From Bdellovibrio sp. BCCA (GTDB taxonomy: Bacteria > Bdellovibrionota > Bdellovibrionia > Bdellovibrionales > Bdellovibrionaceae): a DNA stretch of 64,000 nt. The notes under the pieces are model-generated. The model did not search any database. It saw only the letters and a list, made by a program, of their open reading frames with translations, and had not been told where the DNA came from. Each line of letters starts with the position of its first letter. The first letter of the stretch is position 1. Below are positions 1-8,936 of this stretch, one piece after another. Made by a program: the position numbers and the translations under genes. Location of the stretch: the NCBI RefSeq assembly GCF_037996825.1, contig NZ_JBBNAC010000001.1, positions 1,736,001 to 1,800,000 of the forward strand, given 5' to 3'.

Positions 1-586
1 ATTCGTTTTTTTGCAATAGAAAGCGGCCCGTGATGAAAAGAGCCATCAGTCCGCACGTCATAAGAATTAAAACTTCAGAGGAGCCGCGAGCTTTCAAATA
101 AACACTGGCGACGAAAACAAAAAGAAGAACGACGTTTTGTTTCTGGGTCCAGAAATCTTTTTGCAAAACCTCATTGAATTTTTGAATGCGCAAAAAACTT
201 TTAAAAAACCTTTCAAAGGCAAAGACAATCACAGCCAAAACTACGGCCTTTGCACCTAAAAGAAAATCATGTACAACAGGAAGGCTTGCGTACTGCGTGT
301 AAAAGTACGACACGGCAGTCACAATCAAAAAAGCGGGGAGAATAAAACTAATTCCCGCAAACCAAAATCCCCACCATCCGGCTTGTTGATAGCCAATATG
401 AATCGCAAGCTCTGTCGAGTTTGGACCGGGGATAATATTTGTGAGTGCGATAAGGTCTAAGAATTTTTCACGAGAAAGCCATTTGCGGCGATGGACGAAT
501 TCTTCCTCCATCATGGCAATATGAGCTGCGGGGCCACCAAATGAAGTGGCCCCGAGTTTAAAAAACAACCAGATTAAATTAACCAC
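1..586 (-). CDS. Chromate transporter (CHR family), partial, 3' end outside window
   Basis: An inner-membrane protein of the CHR (ChrA-type) family, which moves chromate or related oxyanions. I read 195 codons from a GTG at 586; the rest lies beyond base 1. Near the start the protein has the motif FKLGATSFGGPAAHIAMMEE, then LIALTNIIPGPNSTELA and GYQQAGWWGFWFAG, all hallmarks of the CHR domain, followed by hydrophobic segments. The GTG overlaps the maeB stop codon (GTGGTTAA), and the frame has a stop just upstream, so this is the only reasonable start and the gene is probably translationally coupled to maeB. Whether chromate is the true substrate cannot be told. Confidence 0.85.
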   Translation of the reverse strand, partial: MVNLIWLFFKLGATSFGGPAAHIAMMEEEFVHRRKWLSREKFLDLIALTNIIPGPNSTELAIHIGYQQAGWWGFWFAGISFILPAFLIVTAVSYFYTQYASLPVVHDFLLGAKAVVLAVIVFAFERFFKSFLRIQKFNEVLQKDFWTQKQNVVLLFVFVASVYLKARGSSEVLILMTCGLMALFITGRFLLQKNE

Positions 587-2903
587 GCGCCTTCAGAACA
601 TCTTTGATGAACTGAGCTTCAAGAGCCGTGAACACAACAGAGTTCACAATGCCATCCACAGTCGTTGTTCTTTGCAGAACGTTGGCTGATCTGCGAACAC
701 CCATCAAGAAAGGTCCAATCACTTCTACTTTGCCGATTTGTTGGATCAGTTTGTAAGTAATGTTGGAAGATTCCAAGTTCGGGAACACAAGAACGTTGGC
801 GCCGCCTTTAAGTTCTGAGAATGGGAAAAGTCTTTCCATGATCTCAGGATTCACAGCTGTGTCCGCTTGCATGTCTCCATCGACAATAAGGCCGGGGTGC
901 AACTTTTTAACTATCTCTGCGGCACGCTTCATCTTCGCTGGAGTTTCTCCGGAACCGCTGAAGTTGGAGTAGCTAAGCATCGCCACACGTGGTTGGATGC
1001 CGAAGTACTCGACGATTTTTGCGGCTTGCAATGCGATTTGCGCGCACTGTTCTGCCGTTGGATTAAAGTTCACAGTCGTATCCGAAAGAACCAAGAACTT
1101 GTCCTCAAGAAGAATGAAGTTCAAGCCCGCAGGAACACCGTTTTGATAAATACCGATCGTTTGCAAGATAGGGCGAACGGCGTCAGCGTAATTGATGGAT
1201 GATCCTGTCACCATGCCATCCGCATCACCCATATGAACCATCATCGCCGCAAAATAGTTCGGCTCAGCCATGAGGCGCTCGGCCTCACGCAAGTTCACAC
1301 CTTTACGTTGGCGTAAAGCATAGAGTTTCTCTACGAATGAATAGTACTTCGGATAACTTGAAGGATGAATGATAGGTACGTCTTTCAAAGCCGGAATATC
1401 CAAAGCGTTGATTTTTTCTTTCACGCGCTCTGGATAACCCAATAAGATCGGTTGGCAGATTTTTTCTTCAACCAATGTTGCCAGGGCTTTCAAAATTTTT
1501 GTGCTCGTTCCCTCTGGGAAAACGATTCTTGGAAGTTCGCCGCCGTTAGCTACCGCATTTTGGTGAACGCGGTTGATCGCAGAACGGATGAAAACTTTTG
1601 AAGGTCCTTGAAGAGCTTCCAAAGTGTCACGGTAAGAATCCCAGTCTTCGATTTTTTTCGTCGCAACGCCTGAGTCCATCGCCGCTTTTGCAACAGCCGG
1701 AGCCACCCACATCAAGACACGTGTATCGAATGGTTTTGGAATCAAATACTCACGACCAAATTTAAAGCTCTTACCACCGTAAGTCGCAGATACTTTTTCA
1801 GGGACCTCTTCACGAGCGAGTTTTGCCAAAGCGTGAACGGCCGCGAGCTTCATCTCTTCGTTGATTTGCGTTGAACGCGTGTCCAAAGCACCACGGAAGA
1901 TAGAGGGGAAGCCCAAAACGTTATTCACTTGGTTTGGATAATCTGAACGGCCTGTCGCGATGATGGCATCCGGACGGGCGGCACGCGCTTTGTCCGGAGT
2001 GATCTCTGGTTCTGGATTTGCCATCGCAAAAATGATCGGATCTTTCGACATGTCTTTAAGCATTTCAGGAGTCAAGGCTCCCGCAACTGAAAGACCGACG
2101 AAAACGTCAGCACCTTTCAAAGCTTCAGTCAATGTACGTGCTTCCGTTTCAGCGGCGAAGAACTCTTTGTATTTGTTCATGCCCGCGGTACGACCTTTGT
2201 AGATCACACCTTGAGAGTCACACATAATGATGTTTTCACGACGTGCGCCCAAAGCGATAAAGATTTTTGCGCAAGAGTTTGCAGAAGCGCCCGCACCGTT
2301 CACAACGATGCGAATGTTTTCCATTTTACGATTTGTGACCGCACAGGCATTAAGTAACGCGGCACCAGAAACAATCGCCGTTCCATGTTGGTCATCATGG
2401 AAAACCGGGATGTTCATTTCTTTTTTCAAACGCTCTTCGATTTCAAAACATTCTGGAGCTTTGATATCTTCAAGATTAATTCCACCGAATGTCGGCTCAA
2501 GAACGCGAACCGCATTACAGAATGTATCAACGTCATTCGTCGCGACTTCGATATCGAAAACGTCAATACCCGCGAATTGTTTAAAAAGAATTCCTTTTCC
2601 TTCCATCACAGGTTTCCCTGCAGCGGGACCGATATTACCAAGACCTAAAACCGCTGTTCCGTTAGAGATCACGGCAACAAGATTTCCCTTGGCCGTGTAG
2701 TCGTACACTTTGGAAGGATCTTTTGCGATCGCCTTACAAGGAGCTGCAACACCTGGAGAATAAGCAAGAGAAAGATCTTTCTCCGTCGCACAAGGCTTTG
2801 AAGAAATGACTTCGATTTTTCCTGGTTTGCCTTGTTGGTGGTAAAGCAGAGCTTCTTGATCAATGTTGCTAATGCCAGATTTGGTTTCAGTTTTCGTATC
2901 CAA
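579..2903 (-). CDS. maeB: NADP-type malic enzyme fused to phosphotransacetylase-like domain (MaeB)
   Basis: Oxidatively decarboxylates malate to pyruvate and makes reducing power. At 774 residues it has the usual length of the MaeB class: malic-enzyme part about 1-430 and a phosphotransacetylase-like C-terminal part about 440-774, which in known members is mainly regulatory. Visible motifs are SLAYSPGVAAPC (Tyr48), GKGILFKQFAGID (Lys103 region), HDDQHGTA (169-176) and the dinucleotide-binding NGAGASANS (202-210). Translation starts at TTG 2903 behind AAGGAG; the Shine-Dalgarno sits in the palindrome AAGGAG-C-CTCCTT, which reaches the start codon. A chrA-type gene follows with overlap. The gene links C4 acids to pyruvate beside beta-oxidation genes. 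Confidence 0.95.
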   Translation of the reverse strand: MDTKTETKSGISNIDQEALLYHQQGKPGKIEVISSKPCATEKDLSLAYSPGVAAPCKAIAKDPSKVYDYTAKGNLVAVISNGTAVLGLGNIGPAAGKPVMEGKGILFKQFAGIDVFDIEVATNDVDTFCNAVRVLEPTFGGINLEDIKAPECFEIEERLKKEMNIPVFHDDQHGTAIVSGAALLNACAVTNRKMENIRIVVNGAGASANSCAKIFIALGARRENIIMCDSQGVIYKGRTAGMNKYKEFFAAETEARTLTEALKGADVFVGLSVAGALTPEMLKDMSKDPIIFAMANPEPEITPDKARAARPDAIIATGRSDYPNQVNNVLGFPSIFRGALDTRSTQINEEMKLAAVHALAKLAREEVPEKVSATYGGKSFKFGREYLIPKPFDTRVLMWVAPAVAKAAMDSGVATKKIEDWDSYRDTLEALQGPSKVFIRSAINRVHQNAVANGGELPRIVFPEGTSTKILKALATLVEEKICQPILLGYPERVKEKINALDIPALKDVPIIHPSSYPKYYSFVEKLYALRQRKGVNLREAERLMAEPNYFAAMMVHMGDADGMVTGSSINYADAVRPILQTIGIYQNGVPAGLNFILLEDKFLVLSDTTVNFNPTAEQCAQIALQAAKIVEYFGIQPRVAMLSYSNFSGSGETPAKMKRAAEIVKKLHPGLIVDGDMQADTAVNPEIMERLFPFSELKGGANVLVFPNLESSNITYKLIQQIGKVEVIGPFLMGVRRSANVLQRTTTVDGIVNSVVFTALEAQFIKDVLKARG

Positions 2904-3245
2904 GGAGGCTCCTTTGTTGTGCCTTTGCTAGCTGTTAAACGAGGCTCTCGATAAGAGAATTTTATTAACCCATTTCAAGGGGTTAGCGAAAGCCTTGCGA
3001 CAAGTGCCATTACTCTACAAGAGGGGGGGAGAGAGGGTCAATGTATCGAGACTTTGGCGCAGGGGGTAAGTTCAGGGTGATTTTCGAAAGTGACTCGGTC
3101 TACAAAGAGCGACACTTTCTCGAATTTAGAGTTCTGCCTCTATAAAAGGCATTCTTTCCCAAGACAGATAAGGGTTTGAGGTTTTTAAAGAGTAAGAAGC
3201 GCGCCGCGTCAGGTCTAGTCTGCTCACATTTCGCTCTCTTTATAT
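2904..3245. other. Intergenic region between maeB and thiolase
   Basis: About 340 bases upstream of two divergent genes. I see no convincing coding sequence: open frames here lack ribosome sites and family resemblance. There is a G-rich run (around 3022-3028) and short A/T-rich stretches near 2950-2970 that could be part of the maeB promoter, but no clean -10/-35 pair on the minus strand. The thiolase promoter follows directly. Confidence 0.5.
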
Positions 3246-3274
3246 TTGGTGGAATGACCGAAAAGACATATGAT
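3246..3274 (+). promoter_or_regulatory. Sigma-70-type promoter for the thiolase gene
   Basis: TTGGTG (3246-3251), a 17-base spacer and TATGAT (3269-3274). The predicted start of transcription near 3281 leaves a leader of about 25 bases before the AAGGAG and the ATG at 3306. Seen in sequence; activity is inferred. Confidence 0.55.
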
Positions 3275-3305
3275 TTTAATGGCTTATACAACTAAGGAGA
3301 CGCGC

Positions 3306-4649
3306 ATGAAATCACCACGTGATGTGGTTCTTGTTGAAGGTGTTCGCACACCATTTGCAAAAGCGGGAACAAAACTTAAAAAAGTGCATCCTGCGGAACT
3401 CGGAAAAACAGCTCTTAAACAACTCATTGCTCAGACGAACTTGGATGTGAACAGTGTTGATGAAGTGATTATAGGTAATACTGGCAATCCTCCTGATGCA
3501 GTGAATATTTCGCGCGTTGTTGCTTTGAATGCAGGCATTCCTTTGAAAACTTCTGCATACACTGTGCACAGAAACTGTGCTTCGGCTTTAGAGTCTATCT
3601 CTAACGGTTACGAAAAAATCAAATATGGAACAATGGACGTCGTTCTTGCTGGTGGTACAGAGAGCATGTCGCAAATGCCAACTCTTCCTCCGAAAAAGTT
3701 CCAAGATATTTACAATAATCTTTTTGCGGCAAGAGGTCCGAAGCAAGCATTGCCATTGTTGTGGCAGCTTTTCAAAGCGGACGTGAATCAAATCAAAGCC
3801 CTTCTTCAAGGCAATATGAAGGATGATTACTTCCCACAAATTTCTGTGATGCTGGGGCTGACGGATCCTTTCGTTGGAATCAACATGGGACAAACGGCAG
3901 AGATCTTAGCCAAAGAGTGGGGCCTTTCTCGCGAGATGCAAGATAAGTTTGCTCTTCGTTCACATCACTTGGCTGCCAAGGCGATGAAGGAAGGTCGTAT
4001 GAAGGAAGAGTCCACTCCGGTGTACTTGGCTCCTGAATACAAAGAAGTGATCGCAGATGACGTGGGTCCTCGTGACAATCAAACGATGGAAGCTTTGCAA
4101 AAACTAAAACCATTCTTTGATAAAGCAACAGGCTCTATCACTGCGGGAAATTCATGCCCAATCACAGATGGTGCTGCGATGGTGCTTTTGATGTCCCGTG
4201 AAAAAGCAGATTCACTTGGTTACAAACCACTTGCTAGAATTCGTTCGTATGCGTTTGCGGGTCTTGAGCCTGAGCGTATGGGACTTGGTCCTGCTTATTC
4301 AACTCCAGTGGCTTTGAAGCGTGCGGGTCTTTCTTTGAAAGACATGGGCCTTGTTGAATTGAATGAAGCGTTTGCAGCGCAAGTGATGGCCTGCCAAAGA
4401 GCTTTGAACTCTGACAAATTCGCTCAAGAAAAATTGGGCTTGTCTGCAAAAGTGGGCGAGATCAGCGATGAGATCTTAAACGTCAACGGTGGAGCGATCG
4501 CCTTGGGTCATCCAGTCGGCGCAACAGGAACACGCATTGTTCTTACATTGGCCAAGGAAATGAAGCGCAGAAATGTTCAATTCGGTCTTTCCACACTTTG
4601 TATTGGTGGTGGACAAGGCGGATCTATGATTCTTGAGAACGAAGGTTAA
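3306..4649 (+). CDS. fadI: Acetyl-CoA acyltransferase (3-ketoacyl-CoA thiolase)
   Basis: Cleaves 3-ketoacyl-CoA to acetyl-CoA and a shortened acyl-CoA, the last step of beta-oxidation. The protein is 447 residues, near the length of FadI-type thiolases. The nucleophile is Cys91 in VHRNCASALES; the C-terminal catalytic parts are GGAIALGHPVGATG (His402) and LCIGGGQGGS (Cys432). I take the ATG at 3306 rather than upstream ATGs because AAGGAG lies just before it and family homology starts there. The FadJ-type partner follows after a long inverted repeat. The symbol is by family likeness; FadA is the alternative. Confidence 0.9.
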   Translation: MKSPRDVVLVEGVRTPFAKAGTKLKKVHPAELGKTALKQLIAQTNLDVNSVDEVIIGNTGNPPDAVNISRVVALNAGIPLKTSAYTVHRNCASALESISNGYEKIKYGTMDVVLAGGTESMSQMPTLPPKKFQDIYNNLFAARGPKQALPLLWQLFKADVNQIKALLQGNMKDDYFPQISVMLGLTDPFVGINMGQTAEILAKEWGLSREMQDKFALRSHHLAAKAMKEGRMKEESTPVYLAPEYKEVIADDVGPRDNQTMEALQKLKPFFDKATGSITAGNSCPITDGAAMVLLMSREKADSLGYKPLARIRSYAFAGLEPERMGLGPAYSTPVALKRAGLSLKDMGLVELNEAFAAQVMACQRALNSDKFAQEKLGLSAKVGEISDEILNVNGGAIALGHPVGATGTRIVLTLAKEMKRRNVQFGLSTLCIGGGQGGSMILENEG

Positions 4650-4660
4650 AAAAAAAAGCC

Positions 4661-4809
4661 CTCGTTGCCGTAGCCAAGGGGACAGAGCCTAGCTCTTCCC
4701 TCACTGGCTTCGGACAGTCCTCGCGGACGCGGTCCCGTTGGGACCTGCTGCTGTGGAACTTGCCATTGAGGAAAGAGCTAGGCTCTATCCCCTTGGCTGC
4801 GGAAGAGAT
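4661..4809. repeat. Long imperfect inverted repeat with inner hairpins
   Basis: Arms 4668-4703 and 4767-4802 are 36 bases each and pair with three mismatches, two of which would be G-U in RNA. The 63-base centre holds a perfect 6-bp hairpin GGTCCC-GTT-GGGACC (4731-4745) and GGACAGTCC (4712-4720). An A-run (4648-4657) lies to the left and a T-rich stretch (4808-4825) to the right, so it could end transcription in both directions. It separates the thiolase and fadJ-type genes. It may instead be a dispersed repeat or a structured RNA; I cannot see other copies in this window. Confidence 0.8.
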
Positions 4810-4896
4810 TTCTTTTTCTTCTTCCTAAGAATGTGTTTGGTGCGTTTTGGTTGTAGTAGTTCGTTTTTTGATTTTGCAACTTAGGAGTTTTTCAAA

Positions 4897-7050
4897 ATGT
4901 CTATTCAAGAAAGTATTAAAATTGTTCCTCAAGGTGAGATCGCGGTTGTTGAGTTTGATCTTGTTGGGGAGAAAGTAAATAAGTTTTCGACTCCAGTGAT
5001 GATGAGACTTCAAGAGGTTCTTGGTGAGCTTAAGAAGTCTTCTTATAAAGCTGTGATCTTTAAATCTAATAAGCCAAAAATTTTTATTGCTGGTGCTGAT
5101 ATTGAGGAGATCAAAGGCATGACCACCAAAGAGCAGTTCGATGCGGCTGTTAAAGGTGGTCAGGATGTTATGAACATGGTGGAGGATCTTCCGATGCCGA
5201 CAATCGCTGCTGTGAACGGCGCTTGTATGGGCGGTGGATGTGAATTCATTTTGGCTTGTGATTATCGTATTGCTTCAGAAGACAACTCAACAAAGATTGG
5301 TCTTCCTGAAATTCAATTAGGAATTTTGCCAGGCTTTGGCGGAACTCAGCGTATGCCTCGTGTTCTTGGTTTGCAGGCGTCTTTGGATATTATCCTTGCT
5401 GGTAAATCAGTGAATGCAAAGAAAGCATTGAAGATTGGTCTTGTTGATAAAATGGTTCACCCGAACTTGCTTGAAGAGCAAGCCGTGAAGTGGGCGAAAG
5501 AAATTATCGCTGACGGTGCCAAAAAACGTCGTAAAAAATTCGAAGCCAAAGGTGCGATGAACAAAGTTCTTGAGAGTGCTTTGGGTCGCGGTATTGTTTT
5601 CAAAAAAGCGCGTGAAGGTGTGATGAAGGCGACGAAAGGTCACTATCCAGCTCCTTTGAAAGCTCTTGAAGTCATTCAAAAAACTTATGGTATGTCTGAT
5701 CGTGATGCGGGAATGCGGATTGAGCGTGAAGGTTTCTGTGAGTTGGGTGTGACGGAAATCTCTAAAAACTTGATTCATGTTTACTATCTGACAGAGATGG
5801 TGAAAAAACAAAACGGCGTTCCTGGCGTTGACGTAAAACCAAAAGAAGTCAAAGCCATGGGTATTTTGGGAGCGGGAACAATGGGCGGTGGTATCGCCTA
5901 TGTTGCTGCTGACAAAGGTATTCAAGTGCGTATGAAAGACTTAAACCAAGAAGCTTTGGGTAAAGGTCTTAAGCACGCCAGTGAGCTTTGGATGAAACTT
6001 GTGAAGCGCAAATCCATCGACAAATATCAGTTCCAGCAAAAGATGGATGCTGTTTCGGTAACGACTGACTATTCAGGTTTTAAAAATCTGGATGTTGTTG
6101 TTGAAGCCATCGTTGAAGACATGGGTATCAAACAAAAAGTAATCGGTGAGTGCGCAGGCCAAATGCGACCAGACGCGATCATCGCAACGAATACAAGTTC
6201 GTTGTCTGTGACAGAGATGTCTAAAGGTCATCCTCGTCCAGAGTACTTTGCTGGAATGCACTTCTTCAATCCCGTGAACAAGATGCCTCTTGTTGAAGTT
6301 ATTCGCGGTGAAAAAACGTCTGACGAAACTATTTCAACAATTTACGAATTGTCTAAGAAGATGGGAAAAATGCCTGTCGTTGTTAAAGACGGTCCAGGCT
6401 TCTTGGTGAATCGTTTGTTGATGCCTTACATGGCGGAAGCGGCATTCTTGATGCAAGAAGGGATGAGCATTGAAGTGGTTGATAAGGCCTACGTGAAAGA
6501 CTTCGGTATGCCAATGGGACCTTTCGAGCTGATGGACGAAGTAGGCCTTGATGTGTGCTTGAAAGTTCTTAAGATCTTTAAGAAAGCTTTCGGAGACCGC
6601 ATTGAAGTTGCTCCTTGCATGGAAGCTCTTGAAAAATCCGGAAGACTGGGTCGTAAAAACGGAAAAGGTTTTTATCACTATTCTGAAGACGGCAAGCGCG
6701 GCGACGTAGACCAATCTATTTACGCGGCTCTTGGTTTGGGGCAACCAACAAATCCATACGACACAAAAGAGTGCATCGAGCGCGGAGTATTTGCGATGGT
6801 GAACGAAGTGTCTTTGGCATTGATCGAAGATCGCATCGTAGAAACTCCAAACGAAGTGGACCTTGCAATGATCATGGGTACTGGTTTCCCACCATTCCGT
6901 GGTGGTTTGATGAAGTACACTGATTCCGTTGGTACACAATACGTGGCGGATCAATTAGCGATGTACGCTTCAAGCCGTAAAGCTTCTCGTTTGAAACCAT
7001 CAACGCCGTTAACAAATATGGCGAAGTCGAACAGCAAGTTTTATAAATAA
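4897..7050 (+). CDS. fadJ: Multifunctional beta-oxidation protein: enoyl-CoA hydratase / 3-hydroxyacyl-CoA dehydrogenase
   Basis: Hydrates enoyl-CoA and oxidises the resulting 3-hydroxyacyl-CoA to 3-ketoacyl-CoA, the substrate for the thiolase upstream. It has 717 residues, the normal length of FadB/FadJ alpha subunits. The crotonase domain (about 1-200) has IFIAGADIEEI, Glu116 in MGGGCEFILA and Glu138 in GLPEIQLG. The NAD-binding domain begins at Met321 with GAGTMGGG (325-332); His455 in MHFFNP is the dehydrogenase catalytic His. A C-terminal 3HCDH region follows. The ribosome site is TTAGGAG before the ATG at 4897. Choosing FadJ over FadB rests on overall likeness only. Confidence 0.92.
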   Translation: MSIQESIKIVPQGEIAVVEFDLVGEKVNKFSTPVMMRLQEVLGELKKSSYKAVIFKSNKPKIFIAGADIEEIKGMTTKEQFDAAVKGGQDVMNMVEDLPMPTIAAVNGACMGGGCEFILACDYRIASEDNSTKIGLPEIQLGILPGFGGTQRMPRVLGLQASLDIILAGKSVNAKKALKIGLVDKMVHPNLLEEQAVKWAKEIIADGAKKRRKKFEAKGAMNKVLESALGRGIVFKKAREGVMKATKGHYPAPLKALEVIQKTYGMSDRDAGMRIEREGFCELGVTEISKNLIHVYYLTEMVKKQNGVPGVDVKPKEVKAMGILGAGTMGGGIAYVAADKGIQVRMKDLNQEALGKGLKHASELWMKLVKRKSIDKYQFQQKMDAVSVTTDYSGFKNLDVVVEAIVEDMGIKQKVIGECAGQMRPDAIIATNTSSLSVTEMSKGHPRPEYFAGMHFFNPVNKMPLVEVIRGEKTSDETISTIYELSKKMGKMPVVVKDGPGFLVNRLLMPYMAEAAFLMQEGMSIEVVDKAYVKDFGMPMGPFELMDEVGLDVCLKVLKIFKKAFGDRIEVAPCMEALEKSGRLGRKNGKGFYHYSEDGKRGDVDQSIYAALGLGQPTNPYDTKECIERGVFAMVNEVSLALIEDRIVETPNEVDLAMIMGTGFPPFRGGLMKYTDSVGTQYVADQLAMYASSRKASRLKPSTPLTNMAKSNSKFYK

Positions 7051-7077
7051 TCAGTTCTGAAGTTTAGATGAATGAAG

Positions 7078-7105
7078 GAGCCAACTGATAAAGTTGGCTC
7101 TTTTT
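7078..7105 (+). terminator. Rho-independent terminator after fadJ-type gene
   Basis: A perfect 9-bp stem GAGCCAACT / AGTTGGCTC with a 5-base loop is followed by TTTTT, 27 bases past the stop codon. Confidence 0.9.
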
Positions 7106-7124
7106 ATTTTATGAAGTCACCTCT

Positions 7125-7556
7125 TTATTTCAACTTCAACTGAACCTTGCAAGTACCGTAAGACTGGTTGATCACAGTGTAATAGCCACTTTCGTTGAAA
7201 GTCAGACCTGAGTACAAGCGAATGCGGCGTTGATCTGGATAAACAATTTCTCCCATGCCGTCACAAGGACCGTCAGTGACTTGAATGCCGACTTCTTTAC
7301 CGGCTGGGATTTTCAAGTCTACAGTAATCGCCATGCCGTACATCATCGCTTTGTCGCAACCGTTTTGAAGCTCCTCCAAAGAGCACTCTCCATCATAAGG
7401 ACCTTTTGGTGCTTGCTTAGTTAAGATATCGACAGCACTGCGAGCTTGAAGGCTTAGCATATTGTCCGGAACGTCAGATTGATGGCCTGCCATCGCTGCT
7501 GTTGTAGAAACAAGACCTGCTGCCAACACCACTAAAGACATGATTTGCTTTTTCAT
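7125..7556 (-). CDS. Small exported protein of unknown function
   Basis: A 143-residue protein with a clear signal peptide (MKKQIMSLVVLAAGLVSTTA, cleavage near AMA-GHQ), so it is periplasmic or secreted. I start it at ATG 7556, preceded by AAGGGAG, and not at an earlier in-frame codon without a ribosome site. The mature part has four cysteines (GECSLEELQNGCDKA, GPCDG, YGTCKVQ) that could form two disulfides, and a C-terminal beta-rich half. The leader contains the inverted repeat GCTAAC/GTTAGC (7579-7596). I recognise no family. Confidence 0.75.
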   Translation of the reverse strand: MKKQIMSLVVLAAGLVSTTAAMAGHQSDVPDNMLSLQARSAVDILTKQAPKGPYDGECSLEELQNGCDKAMMYGMAITVDLKIPAGKEVGIQVTDGPCDGMGEIVYPDQRRIRLYSGLTFNESGYYTVINQSYGTCKVQLKLK

Positions 7557-7674
7557 AAAAACTCCCTTGAATGATTTTGCTAACATCAGCGTTAGCGTTT
7601 CGCAGAGTTAATAAAGCAACCACGGTGCCACGTTCTTCAGAAGTAAAAACTTCATAAAATCGTCTTGAAAAGAC

Positions 7675-7718
7675 CCTTGCCGAGATCCCGGCAGCAGAGT
7701 CTGCCGATGCTTCGGCAG
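7675..7718. repeat. Cluster of small hairpins downstream of the FAD oxidase gene
   Basis: It holds CTGCCGA-TGCT-TCGGCAG (7701-7718) and a weaker GCCGAGATCCCGGC hairpin (near 7679-7692), with GTCTT/AAGAC just before (near 7661-7673). These lie about 25-80 bases beyond the stop of the minus-strand oxidase gene. They could protect or end its mRNA, but there is no clean T-run after the stem. Confidence 0.4.
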
Positions 7719-7742
7719 GTGCTGAAAGAGCGGCAGGAAGAA

Positions 7743-8927
7743 TTAAACTTTAAAACGGTTGATATTCAAATGTGCTGGAATAGTTTTGCCAAACATCCCA
7801 CTGACAAGAGTGCGAGCGCCGTTAAAACTTAAACCCATTCCGTGTCCAGAACAACCTGCCATCACGTGAATATTCTCGTTCTGAGGCAAAGCGCCTAACA
7901 TCATCTGTCCATCCGGAGAAAATCCCATAATGCCAGACCATTGATGTGCGATCTTCGCTTGCGGTCCATACTTAAAATGACTTCTCACAAAGTCATACAA
8001 AGCTGTTTGAATTAAATCAGTTGTCGCGTCTTCGTGGGTATTTTCTTGTTCAATGGCGAGGTTTCTAAACCCACCAATCAACAAATGCCCTGTGGGAAGC
8101 TGACGGAAATAACAAAGATGCTTCGTCAGATAACAAGGACCTTTAACGAAAGCAGGTAAAGGCTCTGTAAGAAGAATCTGTCCTCTCCCAGGCTTAATGA
8201 TAGAATTAAAATTCTCAAGAACCAAGGGAAGATAAGCATTCAAAGTGATCACGACCTTGTCGCCTTCAAAAACACCTTTGGAGGTGCGAATCACTGGTGT
8301 CGGCAAAGTTTTATCAATCGCTAAAACTTCGTGTTCTTCAAAAATATCAACATTCAGTTTCGCACGCATCTTTTGCAAAAGTTTGATCGGATGAATGTAG
8401 CCGTCTCCAGTGTATTGAATACCGCCTTCAAAACCCGTAACGCCGTAGTCTTTTTCCATTTCTTGCGGGCCGACTTCATAAACGTCAATGCCAGATTCAC
8501 GCATAATAGCTGCTATGTTTTTGTATTTCTCCCAATGAGTTTCACTAGGAGCCACGGTGCAAGAACCTGTATGGCGGAAATCCACCTCATCCCAAGAATC
8601 TTCAATGATGTGCTTAAGAAGAAGCTCGCGGTTCTCTTCAGAAAATTTCCAAATCTCAACGGCTTTAGAAAGACCGAACTGCTCTTTGAGTTTGATAAAA
8701 TGTTCCGTCGATCCGCAAGTTACAAAGCCCGCATTGCGGCCGCTGGCGCCAAAACCCACGCGGTGTTTCTCAAGAATAGCGATTTTTAATTTCGGATTTT
8801 CTTTTTGCAGCCAATACGCTGTAGAAAGTCCTGCAATTCCGCCGCCAACAATCACAACATCGTACTTCGAAGTTTTAGCCGTAGGGGAGTTAGAGACTTT
8901 TTCTTGGAGCCAGTATGACATGCTCAT
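7743..8927 (-). CDS. FAD-dependent amine oxidase (DAO family, PuuB/OrdL-like)
   Basis: A flavoprotein that probably oxidises an amino acid or polyamine derivative. The 394-residue protein has the Rossmann motif VVIVGGGIAGLSTAYWL with GGGIAG at 28-33 and the PuuB/OrdL-type regions YFRQLPTGHLLIGGFRN and AHQWSGIMGFSPDGQ, then GCSGHGMG near the C-terminus. There is no signal peptide, so it is cytoplasmic. ATG 8927 follows AAGGAT, which overlaps the stop codon of the acetyltransferase gene, so the two form an operon. The N-terminal YWLQE is shared with gamma-glutamylputrescine oxidases; the substrate is not proven. Confidence 0.85.
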   Translation of the reverse strand: MSMSYWLQEKVSNSPTAKTSKYDVVIVGGGIAGLSTAYWLQKENPKLKIAILEKHRVGFGASGRNAGFVTCGSTEHFIKLKEQFGLSKAVEIWKFSEENRELLLKHIIEDSWDEVDFRHTGSCTVAPSETHWEKYKNIAAIMRESGIDVYEVGPQEMEKDYGVTGFEGGIQYTGDGYIHPIKLLQKMRAKLNVDIFEEHEVLAIDKTLPTPVIRTSKGVFEGDKVVITLNAYLPLVLENFNSIIKPGRGQILLTEPLPAFVKGPCYLTKHLCYFRQLPTGHLLIGGFRNLAIEQENTHEDATTDLIQTALYDFVRSHFKYGPQAKIAHQWSGIMGFSPDGQMMLGALPQNENIHVMAGCSGHGMGLSFNGARTLVSGMFGKTIPAHLNINRFKV

Positions 8928-8936
8928 GACTTATCC

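Noticed and set aside
3100-3291. A 63-codon minus-strand frame in the maeB-thiolase intergenic region
   Set aside because: It lacks a ribosome site, overlaps the thiolase promoter and has no recognisable domain.
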